The translations under genes were made by a program, and so were the position numbers. From NCBI GenBank assembly GCA_030917725.1, contig JAUPUE010000003.1, forward strand, positions 1-6,286: a stretch of 6,286 nucleotides of DNA, given 5' to 3'. Below the pieces are notes generated by a model. That model saw nothing but the letters and a program-made list of their open reading frames with translations, was not told the origin of the DNA and made no database searches. The DNA is from Patescibacteria group bacterium (GTDB lineage Bacteria; Patescibacteriota; Minisyncoccia; Phycocordibacterales; EsbW-18). Position 1 is the stretch's first letter. Each line of letters opens with the position of its first letter. This document shows, piece after piece, positions 1 through 4,512 of the stretch.

Positions 1-756
1 ATCACCAACATCGATGAAGACCACCTCGACTATTACAAAGATCTCGCCGATATCGAGAGCGCTTTTTGCGAAATTGCACGCAAAGTGCCTGCCGACGGTT
101 TTATTGTTGCAGATATCGAGAATGACTCGGTGAAGCGTGTACTCAAAGATGTGGTTGCAACCGCCATCGACTATCGAAAACTTTACAATCCTCAACGTGA
201 GCTTGCAGTGATGGGAAAGCACAACCAAATGAATGCTGCGGCAGCACAGGCAGTAGGGGATATCCTCAACATCGACCCCTCGCACCGCGATGAGATGCTC
301 AAGAAGTTTGCAGGGACGTGGCGCCGATCCGAGCTTAAGGGAACGCTCGCCAATGGTGCGTTTGTGTATGACGACTATGCACATCATCCCACCGAGATCA
401 CTACGACAATCGCCGGCTTCGCCGAGCGATTTCCTAGCAAGGAGCTCATCGTCGTATTCCAGCCACACCTCTATAGCCGTACGCGCGAGCATTTTGACCA
501 TTTTGTCACGAGTTTCGGACAGGCGAATCGGGTCATTGTTGCGCCGATCTATGCGGCGCGTGAGCAGGACGACGGTATGGTGTCACATCACGACCTTGTG
601 CGCGCCATGCAGGAACAAGGTGTCAAAGCGGAAGCGTTTGATTCACTCGATGCAATAACTGAGGCACTTCGATCATCGCTCGGCCCTGATTCACTCGTGC
701 TTACGATGGGGGCAGGGGACATCTACCACGTCGGTGAGGCGCTTCTCAAAGGCTAG
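1..756 (+). CDS. murC: UDP-N-acetylmuramate--L-alanine ligase (MurC), 3' part only
   Basis: The frame is open from base 1, so the gene begins upstream; 251 codons are visible, ending at TAG. MurC is a cytoplasmic ligase that uses ATP to add L-alanine to UDP-MurNAc, the first step of the peptidoglycan stem peptide. The visible part begins in the central Mur ligase domain with TNIDEDHLDYY (residues 2-12 of the fragment), the family's 'NI..DHLD' motif. The C-terminal domain carries DDYAHHPTEI (from residue 124), then FQPHLYSRT, then APIYAARE, and finally MGAGDIYHVGEALL near the end. The DDYxHHPTE, FQPHxYxRT and GAGDI set is typical of MurC. The P-loop and substrate-binding N-terminus lie outside the window. 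The related recycling ligase Mpl is the main alternative but fits less well. The stop codon overlaps the stop of the convergent peptidase gene by 4 bases. Confidence 0.93.
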   Translation: MTNIDEDHLDYYKDLADIESAFCEIARKVPADGFIVADIENDSVKRVLKDVVATAIDYRKLYNPQRELAVMGKHNQMNAAAAQAVGDILNIDPSHRDEMLKKFAGTWRRSELKGTLANGAFVYDDYAHHPTEITTTIAGFAERFPSKELIVVFQPHLYSRTREHFDHFVTSFGQANRVIVAPIYAAREQDDGMVSHHDLVRAMQEQGVKAEAFDSLDAITEALRSSLGPDSLVLTMGAGDIYHVGEALLKG

Positions 757-1301
757 TGCACATCGGGTTTTTCAAAGTGCTGCCAATCTTTTCGCTCCCA
801 ATCTCCACCCCAACCCCATCCATGCGATGAGAAGAGTGTGACGACTGGCCCGTCTTTGGTTATCGTTCCGGGTTTTGTGGGATCATAGTTTGCTCCGAGC
901 GGTACAATAATGCCGTCTTTTTGCGTGTAGGGATTGAGCGCAGGATTGATATCGATTGCCAGTCCGTGCGAATGATTTGAAAGACGATTGGTCCCAGCGA
1001 TGAGTCGGTAGTTGAAAGCAGATGAATTGTTCGCCACCATCGAGCGGTCATCGTTCCATTGGTATGCGACAACAGGCACGATGCGTTCGATGGGGAAGCG
1101 CATCTCAAGGAGCTTTTCAAATATCTCGGTAACCTCGGGTGTCACTGCTTGATGGATGACGAGCTGACCTTGGTGAAGCTGTCCATCGAAGCCGAGATGG
1201 CGTACATCGATGAGCGCGAGGGTCGCACGGATGTCCTCGGGGAATACGAGCCCCTCAAGAGCTTGCTCAAGCGTCATGGCGCTGTCGATGATGGGTTTCA
1301 T
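753..1301 (-). CDS. M15-family peptidoglycan peptidase (D-Ala-D-Ala carboxypeptidase / L-Ala-D-Glu endopeptidase type)
   Basis: This 182-residue protein has the zinc site of LAS/M15 peptidases. S108-x-H110-x-x-G-x-A-x-D117 gives the first two zinc ligands, and D172-x-x-H175 near the C-terminus gives the catalytic acid/base and the third ligand. The FNYR segment (96-99) and the aromatic GWGWGGDW stretch (161-168) match the M15C group, which includes CwlK-like enzymes and phage endolysins. Such enzymes cut the peptide stem of peptidoglycan, but carboxypeptidase and endopeptidase activity cannot be told apart from sequence. I see no signal peptide or membrane segment at the N-terminus (MKPIIDSAMTLEQALEG), which is unusual for a wall enzyme and resembles an endolysin or a non-classically exported protein. 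The ATG has no SD and lies 6 nt after a TATACT box. It is convergent with murC, overlapping at the shared CTAG. Confidence 0.88.
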   Translation of the reverse strand: MKPIIDSAMTLEQALEGLVFPEDIRATLALIDVRHLGFDGQLHQGQLVIHQAVTPEVTEIFEKLLEMRFPIERIVPVVAYQWNDDRSMVANNSSAFNYRLIAGTNRLSNHSHGLAIDINPALNPYTQKDGIIVPLGANYDPTKPGTITKDGPVVTLFSSHGWGWGGDWERKDWQHFEKPDVH

Positions 1302-1307
1302 GTAATG

Positions 1308-1336
1308 AGTATACCAAGGTCGTTTTTGCCTGTAAG
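1308..1336 (-). promoter_or_regulatory. Candidate promoter of the M15 peptidase
   Basis: Read on the minus strand, CTTACA (1336-1331, 4 of 6 to the -35 consensus) is followed after 17 bases by TATACT (1313-1308, 5 of 6 to the -10 consensus). The ATG begins 6 nt after the -10 box, so a start site at the usual distance would fall on or next to the ATG. This would give a leaderless transcript. Assignment rests on match and spacing only. Confidence 0.55.
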
Positions 1337-1338
1337 AT
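1333..1338 (+). promoter_or_regulatory. Weak candidate -10 box of rsmI
   Basis: TAAGAT (4 of 6 to TATAAT) lies 9 nt before the rsmI ATG at 1348, the same distance range as the TATACT boxes of neighbouring genes. No convincing -35 is visible at 16-18 bases upstream. It overlaps the -35 region of the divergent peptidase promoter, so the two promoters would share about 30 bases of DNA. Confidence 0.3.
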
Positions 1339-1347
1339 GGGCCTATT

Positions 1348-2079
1348 ATGACCGAAAACCCGATTCTCTACGTCATTGGAACCCCCATAGGCAACCTCGA
1401 GGACATTACGATCCGTGCCCTTCGTATTCTCAAAGAGGCGGATGTGATCTTTTGTGAGGACACGCGCATTACTAAGCGATTGCTCGAGCGGTACGACATC
1501 ACCACGCGCGTGACGAGCATCAATGCGCGCACCGAGCGCGCAAAGACACACAGCGTGTTGGGCGCGCTCACCGAAGGCAAGAACACGGTCATCGTCACCG
1601 ATGCGGGAACGCCGGGTATCTCTGATCCGGGCTCATATGTCATCAACGCGGTCCGCGAACAACTTCCGCATATTAAAATCGAAGCAATCCCTGGTCCGTC
1701 GGCGCTCACTGCTGCGCTCTCGATTGCTGGCGTCGACGCCGCTGAGTTTCTCTTCTTGGGATTTATTCCTCACAAAAAAGGACGACAGACTATCGTCAAA
1801 GAGCTTGCTGAGACCGAGCGCACCACCGTGCTCTACGAATCGTCCCATCGCATCATGAAATTCCTCAACGAGTGTAAGGAGTTCTTCCCGCCAAACAGAA
1901 TGATGGTTATCGCGCGCGAGCTCACCAAGATCTTCGAAGAAGTCGTCCGCGGTACGCCCGATGAATTGATTGCATATTTCGAAGCCGATGAGGATAAGCA
2001 ACAGGGGGAGTTCGTCGTCATCGTCCCTCGTTTTGATAAAAAGGGTTCTCGTGAGGAGGAAGAGGGAGAAGGGGAATAG
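1348..2079 (+). CDS. rsmI: 16S rRNA (cytidine1402-2'-O)-methyltransferase RsmI
   Basis: RsmI uses S-adenosylmethionine to 2'-O-methylate C1402 in the decoding centre of 16S rRNA in the small subunit. The 243-residue protein is a tetrapyrrole-methylase-fold enzyme and carries the family signatures in order: GTPIGNLEDIT (11-21), EDTRIT (37-42), TDAGTPGISDPG (84-95), IPGPSALTAALS (114-125), then FLFLGFIPHKKGRQ, YESSHRI and ELTKIFEEVVRGT. It ends the catalytic domain at GEFVVIV. It is shorter than the about 286-residue E. coli protein: the C-terminal helical domain is replaced by a short charged tail (GSREEEEGEGE). The ATG start is chosen because MTENPILYVIGTPIGN matches the usual N-terminus. There is no SD, in keeping with the leaderless style of most genes here. 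It is divergent from the peptidase gene and 51 bases upstream of the next gene, which has its own promoter. Confidence 0.95.
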   Translation: MTENPILYVIGTPIGNLEDITIRALRILKEADVIFCEDTRITKRLLERYDITTRVTSINARTERAKTHSVLGALTEGKNTVIVTDAGTPGISDPGSYVINAVREQLPHIKIEAIPGPSALTAALSIAGVDAAEFLFLGFIPHKKGRQTIVKELAETERTTVLYESSHRIMKFLNECKEFFPPNRMMVIARELTKIFEEVVRGTPDELIAYFEADEDKQQGEFVVIVPRFDKKGSREEEEGEGE

Positions 2080-2086
2080 CCTCTTT

Positions 2087-2115
2087 TTGGCGTCGAGCGC
2101 TCGGCACGCTATACT
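2087..2115 (+). promoter_or_regulatory. Promoter of the DUF4015-type gene
   Basis: TTGGCG (2087-2092, 4 of 6) and TATACT (2110-2115, 5 of 6) are separated by 17 bases. The ATG at 2131 is 15 nt after the -10 box, leaving a leader of roughly 8-9 nt, pyrimidine-rich and without an SD. The spacer holds a perfect 10-base palindrome, listed separately. Confidence 0.6.
2094..2103. promoter_or_regulatory. Palindrome in promoter spacer, possible operator
   Basis: CGAGCGCTCG is a perfect 10-base palindrome lying wholly between the -35 and -10 boxes. GCGT (2090-2093) and ACGC (2106-2109) extend the symmetry with a 2-base offset. No T-tract follows on either strand, so it does not look like an intrinsic terminator of rsmI. 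A dimeric repressor site is possible but unproven. Confidence 0.3.
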
Positions 2116-2130
2116 CCTTTCATCTTTTAT

Positions 2131-3447
2131 ATGTCCTACGCCAATCCAAAACCATCTCACGCAAAACACCTCATCGTGCTCGTCGGCGCATGCGTCATTG
2201 TTTTTGTCGCGATTTTTGCATTCGTTCCGCACATTTTCTCATCAACATACACGAGCCCGCTCGCAGCAGCAGATAACGACAAAAAGAAAGACGTTGCGGA
2301 GGTGGTTCCTGAACTTCCCAAAAAACCGCAGGTTGCACACATCGAAACACCCACAGGAGTGAAAGCAATCTACATGTCTCAATGTGTCTCGGGTACGCCA
2401 TCGTTCCGTGACAAGCTCGTGACGCTCATTGACGAGACCGAACTTAATGCGGTTATCATCGACATCAAAGATTTCACCGGCAAGCTTGCATTCACTCCCG
2501 AAAATCCTGAGCTTGCGTCATCGGTCTCTGACGCGTGTGGCGCGCGCGACATGAAGAGCTTTATCGAGACGCTTCATGCAAAAGACATCTACGTGATTGG
2601 ACGCATCACCGTCTTCCAAGATCCTCACTATACGAGCTTGCATCCAGAATTTGCGGTGAAGAAAGAAAGCGATGGCACCGTGTGGAAAGACCACAAAGGC
2701 TTGGCGTTCATCGACGTGGGCGCGGAGGAGTACTGGAAATATATTGTTGATATCTCACGCTCGGCCTACGAGATTGGTTTTGATGAGCTCAACTACGACT
2801 ACATCAGATATCCTTCGGACGGGAACATGAAAGATATCGCTTTCACCTTGTCTGAAGGCAAACCAAAGGCAGAAAAACTTGAAGAGTTCTTCTCATATCT
2901 CCATGACGAGCTTTCGGAGCCGTGGGGTGATTTTGAAACAGTACCAAAACTCTCTGCCGATCTTTTTGGATACACCACAACCAACACTGACGACTTGGGA
3001 ATCGGACAGGTACTCGAGCGCACACTTCCGTACTTTGATTACGTGATGCCGATGGTGTACCCATCACATTACAATGCTGGATTCATTAACATTGCTAAAC
3101 CAGCCACATCTCCATACGAAGTCGTGCACTATTCGATGGAAACTGCGGCAACTCGCGCTAAGGCAATGATTGCGAGTGTCAATTCAACCGCAACAACAAC
3201 CGAGGTGGCATTCCTTCGCGAGCAGGTCAAGAAGGGAAGAGGTCACATCGAGACATCACAGCTTCGTCCATGGCTTCAAGACTTTGATCTTGGTGCGACG
3301 TATACACCTGAGATGGTTCGTGCGCAGATGCAGGCTACCTATGATGCTGGTCTCGACTCATGGGCGCTCTGGGATGCAGGAAATACGTACACGCGCGCTG
3401 CACTCAAGTTAGAAGATGTGGCGTCTCTCGACACAGTTCAACAATAG
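2131..3447 (+). CDS. Membrane-anchored DUF4015-type putative glycoside hydrolase
   Basis: This 438-residue protein has a single hydrophobic helix at about residues 14-32, following a short basic N-terminus, so it is probably an N-terminally anchored extracytoplasmic protein. A low-complexity linker rich in Lys, Pro and Glu (about 48-75) leads to the main domain, which begins at GVKAIYMS (76-83). The domain has the features of the DUF4015 family of predicted TIM-barrel glycoside hydrolases: VIIDIKD near the start, FDELNYDYIRYPSDG (217-231) with acidic residues at the strand end, and YFDYVMPMVYPSHY (301-314). Its C-terminal WALWDAGNTY resembles the closing strand of the barrel. Family knowledge suggests polysaccharide binding or cleavage at the cell surface, but substrate and activity are not established. 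E219 and D223 are the likeliest catalytic residues by position (inference). It has its own promoter and no SD, and ends in TAG. Confidence 0.87.
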   Translation: MSYANPKPSHAKHLIVLVGACVIVFVAIFAFVPHIFSSTYTSPLAAADNDKKKDVAEVVPELPKKPQVAHIETPTGVKAIYMSQCVSGTPSFRDKLVTLIDETELNAVIIDIKDFTGKLAFTPENPELASSVSDACGARDMKSFIETLHAKDIYVIGRITVFQDPHYTSLHPEFAVKKESDGTVWKDHKGLAFIDVGAEEYWKYIVDISRSAYEIGFDELNYDYIRYPSDGNMKDIAFTLSEGKPKAEKLEEFFSYLHDELSEPWGDFETVPKLSADLFGYTTTNTDDLGIGQVLERTLPYFDYVMPMVYPSHYNAGFINIAKPATSPYEVVHYSMETAATRAKAMIASVNSTATTTEVAFLREQVKKGRGHIETSQLRPWLQDFDLGATYTPEMVRAQMQATYDAGLDSWALWDAGNTYTRAALKLEDVASLDTVQQ

Positions 3448-3456
3448 TGGTATTGT
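3428..3456 (+). promoter_or_regulatory. Candidate promoter of the first small cassette gene
   Basis: TCGACA (3428-3433, 5 of 6) and TATTGT (3451-3456, 4 of 6) are separated by 17 bases. The -35 lies inside the last codons of the upstream gene. The predicted start near 3463 would leave a leader of about 40 nt carrying the SD, unlike the near-leaderless genes around it. The -10 is also part of overlapping ACAATA/TATTGT inverted repeats. Confidence 0.4.
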
Positions 3457-3475
3457 CTTTCTCGGAACAATAACC
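3441..3475 (+). repeat. Overlapping inverted repeats ACAATA / TATTGT / ACAATA
   Basis: ACAATA (3441-3446) pairs perfectly with TATTGT (3451-3456) around a GTGG loop that includes the stop of the upstream gene. The same TATTGT can instead pair with ACAATA at 3467-3472, extended by GGT (3449-3451) with ACC (3473-3475), with one bulged base. The two hairpins exclude each other. CTTTCT follows the first stem, so it could act as a weak terminator of the upstream gene. Confidence 0.4.
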
Positions 3476-3489
3476 CTGATGCAGGTGAG

Positions 3490-3499
3490 AGGAGGTGAT
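3490..3499 (+). promoter_or_regulatory. Full-length Shine-Dalgarno site
   Basis: AGGAGGTGAT matches the canonical complement of the 16S rRNA 3' end over 10 bases. GGAGG ends 9 nt before the GTG at 3505. This decides the GTG start and is notable because no host-style gene in the window has an SD. Confidence 0.85.
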
Positions 3500-3504
3500 G
3501 GACT

Positions 3505-3891
3505 GTGGAAAATCCAGTTGTGAACAACCGGTCCGTCATCATCACGGACCATGCATTCGAAAGGATGCTGCAGGTGTGGCCACATGTTGCTCGGCGGTAT
3601 GAGCGGCTTACCAAGCCACGCCAGCAGCTCCACCAAATGTTGGAAGAGGCTCGTTTAACACCTTTCCCAACCTTTCGGGCATTCTTTCGAGAAGAGGCCT
3701 ACCAGCAGTACGCTGAGTGTTGGTCATGCGGTTTCCTGGCGTTCATCCTTGTCCCAGCCGACGAACAATACGTGCTCGTCACTGTGGAGATGTCCGAGGA
3801 GGGGCGTGAACGTCTGAGAAGGCGGGGTCGCGCTGCCGGCGACGTGTATGCGTACATCAAACGGCCTCGGGGGGAGGCAACTGTCGGCTAA
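3505..3891 (+). CDS. Small unrecognised protein, cassette 1 (HAF-x-R / VTVE family)
   Basis: I cannot assign this 128-residue protein to a named gene. It starts at GTG after a 10-base SD and ends in TAA, directly before a strong terminator. There is no signal peptide or membrane helix. The N-terminal part has TDHAFERM (14-21), then a helical, Arg/Gln/Glu-rich stretch (about 26-52). A two-strand segment LAFILVPADEQYVLVTVE (78-95) follows, then a basic tail (ERLRRRGR). It aligns without gaps with the next small gene from H16 to E95. The order 'HA..R, helices, two strands ending in VTV' recalls DUF4258 and RelE/BrnT-like small toxin folds, but this is a weak resemblance. Arginine codons are rich in CGG, AGA and AGG, unlike neighbours, which favour CGT, CGC and CGA. 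This suggests acquisition from elsewhere. Confidence 0.72.
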   Translation: MENPVVNNRSVIITDHAFERMLQVWPHVARRYERLTKPRQQLHQMLEEARLTPFPTFRAFFREEAYQQYAECWSCGFLAFILVPADEQYVLVTVEMSEEGRERLRRRGRAAGDVYAYIKRPRGEATVG

Positions 3892-3892
3892 A

Positions 3893-3934
3893 GGCGATCT
3901 CGTTGCACGCGCAGCGGGGTCGCCCTTCTTTTTT
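3893..3934 (+). terminator. Intrinsic terminator of cassette 1
   Basis: GGCGATCTCGTTGC (3893-3906) pairs over all 14 positions with GCAGCGGGGTCGCC (3911-3924), with three G-U pairs and no mismatch, around the ACGC loop. CTTCTTTTTT (3925-3934) follows. The stem begins one base after the stop codon. Confidence 0.92.
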
Positions 3935-3945
3935 AGATTACATCT

Positions 3946-3974
3946 TTGACATGCCGATGTGTGAAGCATAAAGT
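3946..3974 (+). promoter_or_regulatory. Candidate promoter of the second small cassette gene
   Basis: A perfect TTGACA -35 (3946-3951) is followed after 17 bases by TAAAGT (3969-3974, 4 of 6). It sits just after the cassette 1 terminator, so the second cassette would be transcribed independently, with a leader of about 33 nt containing the SD. Confidence 0.55.
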
Positions 3975-3983
3975 GTTCATCGG
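3954..3983. repeat. Inverted repeat spanning the cassette 2 promoter
   Basis: CCGATG (3954-3959) and CATCGG (3978-3983) are perfect inverted copies separated by 18 bases. The pair brackets the proposed -10 box. It could be an operator or a weak hairpin, but six-base arms can occur by chance. Confidence 0.3.
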
Positions 3984-4001
3984 ACCGCTGTCTTCTTTGA
4001 G

Positions 4002-4011
4002 AGGAGATGAT
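4002..4011 (+). promoter_or_regulatory. Shine-Dalgarno site of cassette 2
   Basis: AGGAGATGAT matches the anti-SD complement at 9 of 10 positions, and GGAGA ends 7 nt before the TTG at 4015. The surrounding TGAGAGGAGRTGAT block is shared with cassette 1. The site decides the TTG start over the internal ATG at 4051, which has no SD. Confidence 0.8.
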
Positions 4012-4014
4012 TGA

Positions 4015-4398
4015 TTGTTAGATCGCGGATTTGTTTCAGATTTTTCCCTGATGTCGTGTGACGTCAAGAGGCATGCCTTCTTGCGGTATGTGTTTTGGTG
4101 CCGACAGCTTGGCATCCACCACCCGCGGAGTTCTTGGGTCTATGAATTGAATGCTCTTCTTGCTTGTGCGGTGCCGTGTCGGTCGATTGCGTCGACTCAC
4201 CGTGAGCGGAGGGAGCGGCGTTTCAAGAAACCTGCGGAGTATTTTCACGCGGAGGGATTCAGATTCGTCGTGGTTCGCGAAAACGGGATAGGTGTCATCG
4301 TGACCGTGGAGCCTGATATACACCCAGGCGATAGGGGGGTATGGGAAAAGGTTCTCATGGATTTGTATAGACGACGGAACCAAAAGTGCGATAAGTAA
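4015..4398 (+). CDS. Small unrecognised protein, cassette 2 (HAF-x-R / VTVE family)
   Basis: I do not recognise this 127-residue protein. The TTG start is chosen because of the SD at 4002-4011. The ATG at 4051 would remove the first 12 residues but keep the shared motifs. It has KRHAFLRYVFW (18-28), a middle region with a basic patch (RERRERRFKK, 63-72), and a predicted two-strand segment FRFVVVRENGIGVIVTVE (82-99). It is a diverged paralogue of cassette 1: HAF-x-R to VTVE spacing is identical (His to Thr is 77 residues in both), and A74-E75 matches A70-E71 there. Four cysteines (C15, C29, C51, C55) are not shared with cassette 1. No signal peptide or clear membrane helix is seen. It ends in TAA and is followed by a hairpin terminator. 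A nuclease or toxin-like role is only a guess. Confidence 0.68.
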   Translation: MLDRGFVSDFSLMSCDVKRHAFLRYVFWCRQLGIHHPRSSWVYELNALLACAVPCRSIASTHRERRERRFKKPAEYFHAEGFRFVVVRENGIGVIVTVEPDIHPGDRGVWEKVLMDLYRRRNQKCDK

Positions 4399-4431
4399 GA
4401 CAAATCCTTCGAGAAGCCCGACACATCTTGA

Positions 4432-4484
4432 GTGCCGACCCGATTCCATCCTGCGAGGTGGATAGGGACGGCGCTTCTTCTTTT
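4432..4484 (+). terminator. Intrinsic terminator of cassette 2
   Basis: A long imperfect hairpin runs from G4432 to C4474. The lower stem is GTGCCG (4432-4437) with CGGCGC (4469-4474). Then come an A-A mismatch, CCC (4439-4441) with GGG (4465-4467), a small internal mismatch with a bulge, and an upper stem CCATC (4446-4450) with GGTGG (4457-4461) around a 6-base loop. TTCTTCTTTT (4475-4484) follows. It lies 33 bases after the stop codon, and its T-tract abuts the promoter region of the next gene. Confidence 0.8.
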
Positions 4485-4496
4485 CATACAGTGTTC

Positions 4497-4502
4497 TATA
4501 CT
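4497..4502 (+). promoter_or_regulatory. -10 box of the TraG/HerA-like ATPase gene
   Basis: TATACT (5 of 6) ends 10 nt before the ATG at 4513, which predicts a leader of only a few bases. No good -35 is visible 16-18 bases upstream, where the T-tract of the cassette 2 terminator lies. The same hexamer precedes the M15 and DUF4015 genes. Confidence 0.5.
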
Positions 4503-4512
4503 AGTTTCATCC

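Noticed and set aside
1344..1349. TATTAT as a -10 box for rsmI
   Set aside because: It overlaps the start codon itself, so transcription would begin inside the gene.
1059..1457. Plus-strand ORF spanning the peptidase/rsmI divergent region
   Set aside because: It overlaps conserved parts of the peptidase on the opposite strand and runs into rsmI in another frame. No initiation signal is seen.
1633..2232. Minus-strand 199-codon ORF over rsmI
   Set aside because: It covers the well-identified rsmI in antisense and crosses the next promoter. Its translation is low-complexity, with no motif.
4408..4417. CTTCGAGAAG short palindrome after cassette 2
   Set aside because: A 4-base stem with a 2-base loop is sterically poor and common by chance. 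The real terminator lies downstream.
4036..4449. Minus-strand 137-codon ORF opposite cassette 2
   Set aside because: Its start lies inside the cassette 2 terminator hairpin and it has no SD or promoter. The plus-strand ORF has an SD, a terminator and a paralogue.
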